The notes under the pieces were generated by a model. The model did no database searches, was not told where the DNA came from, and worked only from the letters and a program-made list of their open reading frames with translations. The translations under genes were made by a program, and so were the position numbers. Shown one piece after another: positions 23,381 to 34,496 of a DNA stretch of 64,000 nucleotides. The stretch comes from Paenirhodobacter hankyongi (GTDB taxonomy: Bacteria > Pseudomonadota > Alphaproteobacteria > Rhodobacterales > Rhodobacteraceae), in the NCBI RefSeq assembly GCF_003664585.1, contig NZ_RCHI01000003.1, positions 186,001-250,000 on the forward strand, given 5' to 3'. Position 1 is the stretch's first letter. Each line of letters begins with the position of its first letter.

Positions 23381-24163
23381 TCAGGCGCACCAGCCCGGTT
23401 TGCGCCGGTCGAAGAAGGCGGCGATTCCCTCCCCTGCCTCGGCGGATTCCCAGCGGGCGACGAGGGCGGCAACGGTCGCCTCCTGCACCGCGGCGTCGAT
23501 CGGCGGCGCGAGCCTCCGGATCAGCGCCTTGGCATCGGCGACGGCGCCCGGCGCACAGCTCAGATAGGGCTCGACCTCGGCCTCGATCGCGGCGTCGAGG
23601 TCCGCCGGCGCGACGACGCGGGCCAGAAGGTTCAGCGCCTCGGCCTCGTCCGCCTCGAAGAGCCGCGACGACATGAAGACGCGCCGCGCCTTCGCCGGGC
23701 CCATGCGGGCGACAACATAGGGAGAGATCGTCGCCGGCGTCAGGCCGAGCCGCGTCTCGGTCAGCCCGAAGCGCGCGCCGCTGACGCCGACGGCCACGTC
23801 GCACACCGACATCATGCCGATGCCGCCGCCGAAGGCATTGCCCTGCACCCGGCCGATCACCGGCTTCGGGCAGCGATCGAGCGCGCTGAGCATGCCGGCA
23901 AGCCGGCGCGCGCCCGCCGCGCGCTCCTCGGCGCTGGCCGTCATCTGCGCCTGCATCCATTTCAGATCGCCGCCGGCGCAAAAGCTTGCCCCCTCGGCCG
24001 CCAGCACCACCACCCGCACCGCGGGATCGGCGCCAAGCGTGCCGATGACGGCGGTGATCTCGTCCATCATCTGCGCCGAGAGCGCATTGTGCTTCTCGGC
24101 GCGCGCCAGCCACAGATGCGCGACGCCGCGCGCGTCGATCTCGATCCGGATCGTCTCGGTCAT
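23381..24163 (-). CDS. liuC: Methylglutaconyl-CoA hydratase (enoyl-CoA hydratase family)
   Basis: Hydrates 3-methylglutaconyl-CoA to HMG-CoA in leucine breakdown. 260 residues of crotonase fold: the oxyanion-hole segment SFCAGGDLKWM and GRVQGNAFGGGIGMMSVCDVAVG, close to characterised methylglutaconyl-CoA hydratases. The start at 24163 overlaps the stop of the lyase gene by 4 bases (ATGA). It is the last gene of the operon. Substrate choice is inferred from context and from the NAFGGGIG block. Confidence 0.88.
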   Translation of the reverse strand: MTETIRIEIDARGVAHLWLARAEKHNALSAQMMDEITAVIGTLGADPAVRVVVLAAEGASFCAGGDLKWMQAQMTASAEERAAGARRLAGMLSALDRCPKPVIGRVQGNAFGGGIGMMSVCDVAVGVSGARFGLTETRLGLTPATISPYVVARMGPAKARRVFMSSRLFEADEAEALNLLARVVAPADLDAAIEAEVEPYLSCAPGAVADAKALIRRLAPPIDAAVQEATVAALVARWESAEAGEGIAAFFDRRKPGWCA

Positions 24164-25020
24164 TGCCCCTGCCCTCTCATTTCCCGCGCAAGCGCCGCCG
24201 CCGCGCCGATCACCTCCATGTCGAGCCCGGTCTCGTAGCCGCGCCCGGCAAGCCACGCGGCCACCTTCTCGGTCGCGACATTGCCCTTCGCCCCCGGCGC
24301 ATAGGGGCAGCCGCCAAGGCCACCGACGGCCGCATCGAAGACCCGCAGCCCGGCGGCGAGCGCCGCCTCGATATTCTCGAGCGCGCGCCCCGCAGTGTCG
24401 TGGAAATGCCCGGCCAGACGGTCGGCCGGCATCTCCTCGAGCACCGCATCGAGCATCGCCGCCACGGTCTCGGGCCGGCCCTGCCCGATGGTGTCGCCCA
24501 GGCTGACCTCGTAACAGCCCATCTCGCGCAGCGCCGCGACGACACGGGCCACCGCCTCGGGCGGGGTCGGCCCGTCATAGGGGCAATCGGTAACGACCGA
24601 GACATAGCCGCGCACCGGCATCTCGTCGGCCTGCGCCGCCTGCATCACCGCGCGGAAGCGATCGAGGCTTTCGGCGATCGAACAGTTCAGGTTCGCGCGC
24701 GAGAACCCCTCCGAGGCCGAGGCAAAGATCGCCACCTCGTCCACGCCCGCCGCCCGCGCGCCCTCATAGCCCTTCAGGTTCGGCGTCAGCGCGGCATAGC
24801 GCACGCCGGGCGCCCGCGCGATGCCGGCCAGCACCTGCGCCCCGTCGGCCATCTGCGGCACCCATTTCGGACTGACGAACGACGCCACCTCGATCCGGCG
24901 GAACCCCGCGCGGCTCAGGCAATCGACCAGCGCGATCTTCTCCGCCGTCGGGATCAGGCGCTTTTCGTTCTGCAGCCCGTCGCGCGGGGCCATCTCGAAG
25001 ATCTCGACCGTCTCAGCCAT
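24160..25020 (-). CDS. mvaB: Hydroxymethylglutaryl-CoA lyase
   Basis: Cleaves HMG-CoA to acetyl-CoA and acetoacetate, the final step of leucine degradation. 286 residues of TIM-barrel fold: EMAPRDGLQNEK at the N-terminus (metal and substrate site), HFHDTAGRA (metal-binding His), and GGLGGCPYAPGAKGNVATEK with the catalytic Cys. It overlaps the GST stop by 8 bases and liuC by 4. Confidence 0.94.
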   Translation of the reverse strand: MAETVEIFEMAPRDGLQNEKRLIPTAEKIALVDCLSRAGFRRIEVASFVSPKWVPQMADGAQVLAGIARAPGVRYAALTPNLKGYEGARAAGVDEVAIFASASEGFSRANLNCSIAESLDRFRAVMQAAQADEMPVRGYVSVVTDCPYDGPTPPEAVARVVAALREMGCYEVSLGDTIGQGRPETVAAMLDAVLEEMPADRLAGHFHDTAGRALENIEAALAAGLRVFDAAVGGLGGCPYAPGAKGNVATEKVAAWLAGRGYETGLDMEVIGAAAALAREMRGQGQ

Positions 25021-25659
25021 CGTTCAGCTCGTAGAAATCCTGGGTGTAGATCGCGCTCGCCCCGCCCTTCGCCACGGCGCGGCGATAGGCCGGACGTGCC
25101 TTGCAGCAGTCGGCCCAGACGGCAAGCGCCGGGAAGGCCTCGGGGCGCACGAAGCGAAACATCGCCTCGAGGTTGAACCCGAACATCACATCGGCGGCCG
25201 AGAACCCGTCAAGCAGCCAGTCGCGGCCGGCCAGATGCGCCTCCATCCCCCGCATCGTCACCTCGAGCCGCTTCGTGTCGAGCTTCGTCAGCGCCGCCGA
25301 GCGCGCGCTTTCGGGGCGCAGGAAGATGTGGTGGATGTTGAGGTTCTGCAAGATGTTCGCCTGCGTCTCGGCGAAATGCAGCCATTGCAGGAAATCGGCC
25401 CGTTCGGGGGTTCCCGGGCGCGGCGCCAGCCGGCCGCGGGTCTCGGTCAGATATTCGACGATCGCCCCCGACTCGAAGATCACCCGCCCGTCGATCTCGA
25501 GCGCGGGGATCCGCCCGGCGGGCGAAAGCGCACGGAACTCGGGGCTGCGCAGGCCGCCGTCGGTGAGCGACCAGATCTTCAGATCGGCGCGCTCGCCCAG
25601 CTCCTCGAGCAGCCACAGAACGCGGAACGAACGCGAGCCCGGAACGTAATGCAGCCGGA

Positions 25660-25663
<4 letters not shown>
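25013..25663 (-). CDS. Glutathione S-transferase family protein
   Basis: 216 residues with the thioredoxin-like N-terminal domain (MIRLHYVPGSRSFRVLWLLEELG; cis-Pro block GRIPALEID; ES within VIFESGAIVEYL) and a helical C-terminal domain. Substrate unknown. It is translationally coupled to mccA (ATGA overlap) and to mvaB, so it is expressed with leucine catabolism. A role in removing reactive enoyl-CoA by-products is a guess from position. Confidence 0.88.
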
Positions 25664-27588
<1,925 letters not shown>

Positions 27589-27615
27589 CGGCTCCTCCCA
27601 AGCTTGGATGTCGGA

Positions 27616-27707
27616 GGGGGCCCTGCCCCCGCTCCTGCGGAGCCCCCCGAGGTATTTCGGGCAAGATGAATGCAATTTCACCTTGCTCCAAATACCTCCG
27701 CCGGAGG
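27616..27707. repeat. Dispersed hairpin repeat, paired copy between mccB and mccA
   Basis: Forward unit: hairpin GGGGGC-CCT-GCCCCC (27616-27630), hairpin GCTCC-TGC-GGAGC (27631-27643), then core CCCCCCGAGGTATTTCGGGC running to 27670. An inverted copy of the core follows at 27677-27707, ending in palindrome CCTCCGCCGGAGG. The two cores can fold into one long imperfect hairpin. It lies inside the operon, between two cistrons whose products form one enzyme. Confidence 0.8.
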
Positions 27708-27715
27708 CATTGAAG

Positions 27716-29320
27716 TCACATGCGGAACAGGCCGAAGCGCGTCGGTTCGACCGGGGCGCACAGGCTCGCCTGCAGGCTGAGCGAGAGCACCTGACGGGTC
27801 TTGCGCGGATCGACGATGCCGTCGTCCCACAGCCGCGCCGAGGCATAAAGCGGGTGGCTCTGGCGCTCGAACATCTCGATCGTCGGGCGCTTGAACTCGG
27901 CCTCTTCCTCGGCCGACCAGGTGCCGCCCTTGCGCTCGATCCCCTCGCGGCGCACGGTGGCAAGCACCCCTGCCGCCTGCTCGCCGCCCATCACCGAAAT
28001 CCGCGAATTGGGCCAGCTCCACAGGAAGCGCGGCGAATAGGCGCGCCCCGCCATGCCGTAGTTGCCGGCGCCGAAACTGCCGCCGACCAGCATGGTGATC
28101 TTCGGCACCGAGGTGGTCGCGACGGCGGTCACCATCTTCGCGCCATGGCGCGCGATGCCCTCGTTCTCGTATTTGCGGCCGACCATGAAGCCGGTGATGT
28201 TCTGCAGGAAGATCAGCGGAATCCCCCGCTGCGAGCAGAGCTCGATGAAATGCGCGGCCTTCTGCGCGGCCTCGGAGAAGAGCACGCCGTTGTTCGCGAC
28301 GATGCCCACCGGGCAGCCCTCGAGATGGGCAAAGCCGGTGACGATCGTCTCGCCGAAGCGCGCCTTGAACTCGTCGAAGCGGCTCCCGTCGACCACCCGC
28401 GCGATCACCTCGCGGATGTCGTAGGGGGTGCGCAGATCGGCCGGCACGGCGCCGAGGATCTCCTCGGGGTCATAGGCCGGGGGCTCGGGCGATTGCCACT
28501 GCACCGTCGCGGGCTTCGCACGGTTCAGGTTGCCCACCGCCCGGCGGGCGAGCGCCAGGGCATGGGCGTCGTCCTCGGCGAGGTAATCGGCGACGCCCGA
28601 AAGCCGCGTGTGCACGTCGCCGCCGCCGAGGTCCTCGGCCGTGACCACCTCGCCCGTCGCCGCCTTCACCAGCGGCGGGCCGGCGAGGAAGATCGTCCCC
28701 TGCTCCTTCACGATGATCGTCACGTCGGACATCGCCGGCACATAGGCGCCGCCCGCGGTGCAGCTGCCCATCACCACCGCGATCTGCGGGATGCCCTTCG
28801 CCGACATCCGCGCCTGGTTGTAGAAGATCCGGCCGAAATGGTCGCGGTCGGGGAAGACCTCGTCCTGGTTGGGCAGGTTCGCGCCACCGCTGTCGACAAG
28901 ATAGACGCAGGGCAGATTGCAGTCCTCGGCGATCTCCTGCGCGCGCAGGTGCTTCTTCACCGTCATCGGGTAATAGGTGCCGCCCTTCACCGTGGCGTCG
29001 TTTGCCACGACCATCACCTCAAGCCCCATCACCCGGCCGATGCCGGCGATGACGCCCGCGCCCGGCGCGGCGCCGTCATACATGCCATGCGCGGCGGTCG
29101 CGCCGATCTCGAGGAAGGGCGAGCCGGGGTCCAAAAGCCCCGCCACCCGCTCGCGCGGCGCCATCTTGCCGCGCGCGACATGGCGCGCCGTCGCCTCGGG
29201 CCCGCCCCCCGCAGCCGCGGCCATGGCCGCCGCGCGCACGGTTTCGAGCATCTCGAGATGGGCCGCGCGGTTGGCGCGGAAGCCCTCGGAGGAGGGCAGG
29301 ACGGAGGAGGTCAGCTTCAT
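27716..29320 (-). CDS. mccB: Methylcrotonyl-CoA carboxylase, carboxyltransferase beta subunit
   Basis: Transfers CO2 from carboxybiotin to 3-methylcrotonyl-CoA, forming 3-methylglutaconyl-CoA. 534 residues, the usual MccB length, of crotonase-type carboxyltransferase fold: [45 protein letters not shown] in the N-half and [25 protein letters not shown] in the C-half. The ATG at 29320 overlaps the stop of the LprI-like gene by 4 bases. Confidence 0.95.
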   Translation of the reverse strand: MKLTSSVLPSSEGFRANRAAHLEMLETVRAAAMAAAAGGGPEATARHVARGKMAPRERVAGLLDPGSPFLEIGATAAHGMYDGAAPGAGVIAGIGRVMGLEVMVVANDATVKGGTYYPMTVKKHLRAQEIAEDCNLPCVYLVDSGGANLPNQDEVFPDRDHFGRIFYNQARMSAKGIPQIAVVMGSCTAGGAYVPAMSDVTIIVKEQGTIFLAGPPLVKAATGEVVTAEDLGGGDVHTRLSGVADYLAEDDAHALALARRAVGNLNRAKPATVQWQSPEPPAYDPEEILGAVPADLRTPYDIREVIARVVDGSRFDEFKARFGETIVTGFAHLEGCPVGIVANNGVLFSEAAQKAAHFIELCSQRGIPLIFLQNITGFMVGRKYENEGIARHGAKMVTAVATTSVPKITMLVGGSFGAGNYGMAGRAYSPRFLWSWPNSRISVMGGEQAAGVLATVRREGIERKGGTWSAEEEAEFKRPTIEMFERQSHPLYASARLWDDGIVDPRKTRQVLSLSLQASLCAPVEPTRFGLFRM

Positions 29321-29790
29321 TCCTGTGCCTTCTTGTCTCGCAGCTGCGCCGCACGCGCCGCGGTCATTTCCATCATGCAATTCGCCCCGACGATCCGGCT
29401 GGCCGAGGCGTCGCCCCAGCGCGCGACCTCGAGCCCGCATTCGGCATCGCGAAAGGCGATCCAGGCGCGCTGTGCGGCGAGCAGCTTGTCGTTCAGCCCT
29501 GGCGCCGTCAGCTCGGCGCGGCGGGCCTTGTATTCGGTGTTGAGCAGGTCGTCCCAGACCAGGGTCTCGGCGCCGATGCAGGCGACGATGGCGACCGTCG
29601 TGTCGCCCGCGGCGGCAGTGCAACCCTGCGCCGCCTGGCCAAGGCAGCTCGGCCCGCCGGCGTAGGGATTGTAGTCGGCGAAGCAGGCACGCACCGTTTC
29701 CTCGAGCCCCTCGGTCGCCGACGGCGGCAGATCCTGCGCGGCGGCAAGGGCGGGGGTCAGGGCAAGAACGGCGGCAAGCATCGAACGCAT
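29317..29790 (-). CDS. LprI/DUF1311-family secreted protein
   Basis: 157 residues with a Sec signal peptide ([19 protein letters not shown]) and a DUF1311-type domain with several cysteines: the [23 protein letters not shown] block is the hallmark of LprI-like proteins, some of which inhibit lysozyme. It is tightly wired into the leucine operon: its ATG shares one base with the ivd stop (TGATG) and its stop overlaps mccB by 4 bases. Periplasmic location is inferred. Why it sits here is not evident. Confidence 0.85.
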   Translation of the reverse strand: MRSMLAAVLALTPALAAAQDLPPSATEGLEETVRACFADYNPYAGGPSCLGQAAQGCTAAAGDTTVAIVACIGAETLVWDDLLNTEYKARRAELTAPGLNDKLLAAQRAWIAFRDAECGLEVARWGDASASRIVGANCMMEMTAARAAQLRDKKAQE

Positions 29791-30950
29791 CAGGCTTTCT
29801 CCATGATTTCACGTCCGATCAGCATACGGCGGATTTCCGAGGTGCCGGCCCCGATTTCCATCAGCTTCGCATCGCGGAAGAGCCGCGAGACCACCGAGTC
29901 ATTCAGGAAGCCGGCCCCGCCGAGTGCCTGCACCGCCTGATGCGCCTGCACCATCGCCTGCTCGGACGCATAAAGCACCGTCGCCGCTGCGTCCTGCCGG
30001 GTGACCGCGCCGCGATCGCAGGCCTTCGCCACCTCGTAGACATAGGCGCGCGCGGTGTTCATCGCGACATACATGTCGGCGATCTTCGCCTGCATCAGCT
30101 GGAAATTCCCGATCGGCTGGCCGAACTGCTGGCGTTCCTTGGCATAGGGCACGACCTCATCCAGACATGCCGCCATGATGCCCGTGCCGATGCCCGACAG
30201 CACGACGCGCTCGTAATCGAGCCCCGACATCAGCACGCGCACGCCCTTGCCCTCGGCGCCCAGAACGTTCTCGAACGGCACCTCGCAATCCTCGAAGAAC
30301 AGCTGCGCCGTGTTCGAGCCGCGCATCCCGAGCTTGTCGAAATGCTTCGAGGTCGAGAACCCCTTGAACCCCTTCTCGACGATGAAGGCGGTGATGCCCT
30401 TCGAGCCTGCCTCCGGGTCGGTCTTGGCATAGACGACCAGCGTGTCGGCGTCGGGACCGTTGGTGATCCAGTACTTGTGGCCGTTGAGCACATAGTAGCC
30501 GTTGCGCTTCTCGGCCCGCAGCTTCATGCCGACGACATCCGAGCCCGCGCCGGATTCCGACATCGCCAGCGCGCCGACCTTGGCGCCCGACACCAGATCG
30601 GGCAGGTATTTCGCCTTCTGCTCGGCCGAGCCGTTCAGCTTCAGCTGGTTCACGCAGAGGTTCGAATGCGCGCCGTAGCTGAGCGAGATCGAGGCCGAGA
30701 CCCGCGCGATCTCCTCGGTGGCGATGACATGGGCAAGATAGCCCATCCCCGAGCCGCCGTATTCCTCGGGCACGGTGATGCCCAGCAGGCCAAGCGCGCC
30801 CATCTCGGCCCAAAGCTCGGCCGGAAAGACATTGTCGCGATCGACGGCAGCGGCGATCGGCGTCAGCCGCTCCTGCGCCCAGCCGTGCACCATCTCGCGC
30901 AGCGCGTTGACGTCTTCGCCCAGATCGAACTGCATGGAACCTGCGAACAT
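29790..30950 (-). CDS. ivd: Isovaleryl-CoA dehydrogenase
   Basis: FAD enzyme oxidising isovaleryl-CoA to 3-methylcrotonyl-CoA; electrons go to electron-transfer flavoprotein. 386 residues of acyl-CoA dehydrogenase fold: [54 protein letters not shown] and [16 protein letters not shown]. The [10 protein letters not shown] segment carries a Glu at the catalytic-base position characteristic of isovaleryl-CoA dehydrogenases. It is the first gene of the operon, with a GGAGGGGAGG ribosome site. Confidence 0.94.
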   Translation of the reverse strand: MFAGSMQFDLGEDVNALREMVHGWAQERLTPIAAAVDRDNVFPAELWAEMGALGLLGITVPEEYGGSGMGYLAHVIATEEIARVSASISLSYGAHSNLCVNQLKLNGSAEQKAKYLPDLVSGAKVGALAMSESGAGSDVVGMKLRAEKRNGYYVLNGHKYWITNGPDADTLVVYAKTDPEAGSKGITAFIVEKGFKGFSTSKHFDKLGMRGSNTAQLFFEDCEVPFENVLGAEGKGVRVLMSGLDYERVVLSGIGTGIMAACLDEVVPYAKERQQFGQPIGNFQLMQAKIADMYVAMNTARAYVYEVAKACDRGAVTRQDAAATVLYASEQAMVQAHQAVQALGGAGFLNDSVVSRLFRDAKLMEIGAGTSEIRRMLIGREIMEKA

Positions 30951-30969
30951 CGGCCTCCCCTCCGATTAT

Positions 30970-31011
30970 TGAACACTCGTTCATTTATGGGGAGGCGGCG
31001 ATTCGCGTCAA
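30970..31011 (-). promoter_or_regulatory. Leucine operon promoter with overlapping palindromic operator
   Basis: On the minus strand TTGACG (31011-31006), 17 bases, ATAAAT (30988-30983). Directly after and sharing a base with the -10 is the palindrome TGAACGAGTGTTCA (30983-30970): two perfect TGAAC/GTTCA arms around four bases. The form and position fit a TetR-type repressor blocking transcription start. No regulator gene is adjacent. Confidence 0.6.
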
Positions 31012-31096
31012 GCCCCCGCGACGCTGCGTCCCATCGCGCGGGCCTTGCCGAAGGCGCGCGGCAGGCGTTGAAAGGGGAAGGACGGAGGGTCTGGCG

Positions 31097-31336
31097 ATGA
31101 TGACGGCACTGGCGGCGGCACTGGCCCTCGGGCTGGCTCCCGATCCCGCGGATGGCAGCTTCCACACCGCGCCCAGGCTGGCGCAGTCATGGTCGTGCAG
31201 CCCGCGCAAGACCTGCTCGAAGACGGTCGAAAGCTGCGAGGAGGCCTATTGGCTGCTCGAGAACTGCTCCTGGGGCGGCAAGCTCGACCGCGACGGGGAC
31301 GGCGTGCCCTGCGAGAACCTCTGCCCCGACGGCTGA
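31097..31336 (+). CDS. Secreted excalibur-domain protein
   Basis: 79 residues: a hydrophobic leader then a compact domain CSPRKTCSKTVESCEEAYWL...GGKLDRDGDGVPCENLC with six cysteines and the DxDxDG calcium-binding loop, the excalibur domain. The ATG at 31097 has GGAGGG 7 bases upstream. Probably a small extracytoplasmic calcium-binding protein; the function of such domains is poorly known. Confidence 0.8.
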   Translation: MMTALAAALALGLAPDPADGSFHTAPRLAQSWSCSPRKTCSKTVESCEEAYWLLENCSWGGKLDRDGDGVPCENLCPDG

Positions 31337-31392
31337 ACCGGTTGCGCCCCCGCCCCCGCGCCCCCATCTTCGGGAAAACCAAGGAGGTTTCC

Positions 31393-31857
31393 ATGCGTGC
31401 CCTGACCGCCGCCCTGATCGCCGCGACCCTGATGGGCCGCGCCGCGTCCCCCGCCCTTGCCGAGGAGGTCGGCCGCGTCGGCGTCGACTGGACCGGCAAC
31501 GACATCGTCATCGAGGCGATCGAGGACCCGAAGGTGCAGGGCGTGACCTGCCACATCGCCTATTTCGACCGCTCGCTCTTCGACCGGCTGAAACAGGGCA
31601 ACTGGTTCGAGGACCCGTCGAATGCCTCGATCGCCTGCCGCCAGACCGGACCGATCACGCTTGGCGACATCGCGCGCGGGCCGAAGGGGGAAAAGGTGTT
31701 CTCCGAAAGCCGGTCGCTGATCTTCAAGAGCCTGCGGGTGACGCGGGTCTATGACGAGGACCACCAGACGCTGATCTATCTGACCCATGCGAACCAGGTG
31801 GTCGAAGGCTCGGCGAAGATGTCGATCTCGACGGTGCCGCTTTACGGCGCGAAATGA
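31393..31857 (+). CDS. creA: CreA family periplasmic protein
   Basis: 154 residues with a signal peptide (MRALTAALIAATLMGRAASPALA) and the CreA core: VGRVGVDWTGNDIVIEAIEDPKVQGVTCHIAYFD, SIACRQTGPI, and VYDEDHQTLIYLTHANQVVEGSAKMSISTVPL. Conserved but functionally obscure; E. coli creA lies in the creABCD locus. A perfect AAGGAGG precedes the ATG at 31393; longer upstream reading frames ignore the signal peptide. Confidence 0.88.
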   Translation: MRALTAALIAATLMGRAASPALAEEVGRVGVDWTGNDIVIEAIEDPKVQGVTCHIAYFDRSLFDRLKQGNWFEDPSNASIACRQTGPITLGDIARGPKGEKVFSESRSLIFKSLRVTRVYDEDHQTLIYLTHANQVVEGSAKMSISTVPLYGAK

Positions 31858-31866
31858 CGGTCAAGG

Positions 31867-31885
31867 CAGGGGGCAGCGCCCCCTG
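31867..31885. terminator. Hairpin between convergent creA and amidase genes
   Basis: A perfect 8-bp stem CAGGGGGC-AGC-GCCCCCTG, 10 bases from each stop codon. There is no T-run. It resembles the first hairpin of the dispersed repeat but without the core. Confidence 0.5.
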
Positions 31886-31894
31886 ACCGGCCCG

Positions 31895-33112
31895 TCACTG
31901 GCGCAAAAGCCGGGCCTCGGCCGCGTCGGCCTGCGCCCAGGTCGCGACGCCGCGGGTGATCGCCTGCGCCATCTGTGCCTGCCACGCAGGATCGAGCAGG
32001 CGCTGGCGGTCGGCCTCGGACGACAGGAAGCCGAGCTCGATCAGCAGCGAGGGGATGTCGGGCGATTTCAGCACCGAGAAATCCGCCGTCTGCACCGGGT
32101 GCTTGTGCATGCGCAGATGCGCCGACTTGATCGCGCCGGCAATCACCTGGCTCGCGCGCAGCGCCCGCGGCTGGGTCTCGGTGCGGGCAAGATCCATCAA
32201 GACCCCCGCCACCGCATCGTCATGGCCATCAAGATCGACGCCCGCGAGCAGGTCGGCGCGGTCGTGCCGCTCGGCGAGTTTCTGCGACGCCTCGTCCGAC
32301 GCCTTGTCGTCCAGCAGATAGACGGTCGAGCCGGTGGCATCGCCCTCGGAGAGCGCATCGGCATGGAGCGACAGGAAAAGGTCGGCCCCCGCCGCGCGCG
32401 CGACGGTGATCCGGGTTTCCAGCGGCACGAAGACGTCCTCCTCGCGGGTCATGATGACCTGCATGCCGGCCCGCGTCATCGCCTCTTTCAGCGCGCGCGC
32501 GAAGGTCAGCGTCAGCACCGCTTCCTTCAGATTGTCGGCCTCGGCGCCCGGATCGATGCCGCCGTGGCCCGGATCGAGCACCACCTTCAACGGCGCGCTG
32601 CCGTCCTGGCGGCGGTGCGGCGGTTCGGTCGGGGCGGGTTGCGGCAGATCCCACAGCGCCGAGGAGGGCGCGCCGGCGCGGGCGGCGAACTCCCCGGCGG
32701 CGACGGGCGAGAGGCGCAGCACGACGCGCGGCGCCTCGCCGGTCTCCTCGACCGCGGTGTCGATCTTCGCCGGGGCCGACAGATCCGCGACCAGCCGCGA
32801 CCAGCCCGGCCGGAACCGGCCCCAGCGGACGGGGCCGATCAGCCCCTTGTCCGCGAGCGCCTCGGCGCGGCCGGCGGAGAAATCGACCTCGCGGAAATCG
32901 ACGACGAGGCGCGGCGGCGCGTCGAGCAGGAAGGCGCGGAACGGCACCGCCTGGGTGAGGCCGAGCGCGACCTCGGTCACCTCGCCCGAGGTGGTGACCG
33001 CGCTGCGCGCGGGCTCGAGCCGGGCCAGCGCCGAAAGCCCGGTCTCCTGCGCCGTGGCGAGCCCCGCGAGCCCGAGCCAGAGCGCCGCGAAAAGCCGAAG
33101 GATGCGTGTCAT
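31895..33112 (-). CDS. N-acetylmuramoyl-L-alanine amidase with AMIN domain
   Basis: A periplasmic zinc amidase that cuts stem peptides from septal murein during cell separation (AmiC-like). 405 residues: Sec signal peptide (MTRILRLFAALWLGLAGLATAQ), AMIN targeting domain about residues 40-130, then the Amidase_3 catalytic domain beginning VVLDPGHGGIDPGA (zinc His), with LFLSLHADA (second His) and LIELGFLSS (catalytic Glu). Confidence 0.93.
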   Translation of the reverse strand: MTRILRLFAALWLGLAGLATAQETGLSALARLEPARSAVTTSGEVTEVALGLTQAVPFRAFLLDAPPRLVVDFREVDFSAGRAEALADKGLIGPVRWGRFRPGWSRLVADLSAPAKIDTAVEETGEAPRVVLRLSPVAAGEFAARAGAPSSALWDLPQPAPTEPPHRRQDGSAPLKVVLDPGHGGIDPGAEADNLKEAVLTLTFARALKEAMTRAGMQVIMTREEDVFVPLETRITVARAAGADLFLSLHADALSEGDATGSTVYLLDDKASDEASQKLAERHDRADLLAGVDLDGHDDAVAGVLMDLARTETQPRALRASQVIAGAIKSAHLRMHKHPVQTADFSVLKSPDIPSLLIELGFLSSEADRQRLLDPAWQAQMAQAITRGVATWAQADAAEARLLRQ

Positions 33113-33166
33113 GCCTGCTCCGTTTTTCGGGCGACTATAGCGCGGGCCGGGGCGGCGCGAAACCGC

Positions 33167-34306
33167 TCAGCGCGCCGCCATGAAGGCGGTGAGCCGGGCG
33201 AGCCCCTCCTCGATCTCCGCGGTGCCCTGCGCATAGGAGAAGCGCAGCGTGCGGTGACCGCGCGCCGGGTCGAAGTCGAGCCCCGGGGTGACGGCGACGC
33301 CGGCCTTGTCGAGGATCTCGGCGGCGAAGGCGCGGCTGTCCCCGGTCAGGTCGGACACGTCGGCATAGATGTAGAAGGCGCCATCGGGCGGGGCGATCTT
33401 GGTGAAGCCCGCCTTCGGCAGCCCCTCGAGCATCAGCCGCCGGTTCGCGGCATAGACCGCGCGGTTCGCCTCGAGCTCGTCGATCGCACCAAGGGCGGCG
33501 AGCGCCGCCACCTGGCTCGCATGCGGCGGGCAGATGAACATGTTCTGCGCCAGCCGCTCGACGGTGCGGACGTGATCCTCGGGCACCACCATCCAGCCCA
33601 CGCGCCAGCCCGTCATCGAGAAGTATTTCGAGAAGGAGTTGATCACATAGGCCTCGTCCGAGACCTCGAGCGCGCTGATCGCGCGGCCCTCGTAATCGAG
33701 GCCGTGATAGATCTCGTCGGAGACGAAGGCGATGTCGCGCGCCGAGGCCGCCTGCATCAGCGCGGAAAGTTCCGGCTTGCCGAGCATCGTGCCCGAGGGG
33801 TTGCCGGGCGACGCGACGATCAGCCCCTGCACGTTCTCGGGGATGTCGGCAGGCACCGGCTGATAGCGGTTTTCGGCGCTGGTGGGCATGCCCACCGGGG
33901 TCACCGACATCGCGCGCAGGATCTGGCGATAGCTCGGATAGCCCGGCTCGCCGAGCGCGACGCGGTCGCCCGCATCGAAGAGCGCCGAGAAGGCCAGCAG
34001 GAAGGCGCCCGAGGAGCCCGCGGTGACAATCACCCGGCCGGGGTCGAGATCGACGCCATACCAGCGGGCATAAAGCGCCGCGATGCCCGCGCGCAGATCG
34101 GGCAGGCCGAGCGCCACGGTATAGCCGAGCGGGTTTTCATCGAGCGCGGCGGCAAGCGCCTTGCGCGCCGCAGCGGGTGCGGGCGTCGAGGGCTGGCCGA
34201 CCTCCATGTGGATGATGCGCCGGCCGGCGGCCTCGGCGGCGCGGGCGGCCTCCATCACGTCCATCACAATGAAGGGATCGACCTGACCACGGGTTGAGAA
34301 GCGCAT
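33167..34306 (-). CDS. Class I/II PLP-dependent aminotransferase
   Basis: 379 residues from MRFSTRGQVDPFIVMDVMEAA. Fold-type I features: EVGQPSTPAP (N-terminal substrate loop), ASPGNPSG, SDEIYHGLDY, the PLP Lys in INSFSKYFSMTGWRVGW, and a late Arg (TLRFSYAQ). Substrate is not determined by the sequence; members are aspartate-, alanine- or aromatic-type. Upstream residues in the longer frame are Arg/Gly-rich and unlike the family, so this ATG is preferred. Confidence 0.9.
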   Translation of the reverse strand: MRFSTRGQVDPFIVMDVMEAARAAEAAGRRIIHMEVGQPSTPAPAAARKALAAALDENPLGYTVALGLPDLRAGIAALYARWYGVDLDPGRVIVTAGSSGAFLLAFSALFDAGDRVALGEPGYPSYRQILRAMSVTPVGMPTSAENRYQPVPADIPENVQGLIVASPGNPSGTMLGKPELSALMQAASARDIAFVSDEIYHGLDYEGRAISALEVSDEAYVINSFSKYFSMTGWRVGWMVVPEDHVRTVERLAQNMFICPPHASQVAALAALGAIDELEANRAVYAANRRLMLEGLPKAGFTKIAPPDGAFYIYADVSDLTGDSRAFAAEILDKAGVAVTPGLDFDPARGHRTLRFSYAQGTAEIEEGLARLTAFMAAR

Positions 34307-34496
34307 GTCCCTGCTCCATCCTGAAAATCCTTGAGGGGCGATAGGACGGCCCGGGCCCGGGGTCAATGGCCGGTGCCTTGGGGTCTGCCCTTGCCCCCCG
34401 CGCCGGCGCGCCCGCCCCCTTGCGCCTGCCCGCCCGATTGGCCAGTGTGGCCGCGACCTGCCCCGCCTTCCCCGGGGCGACACAAAGGATGATCCG

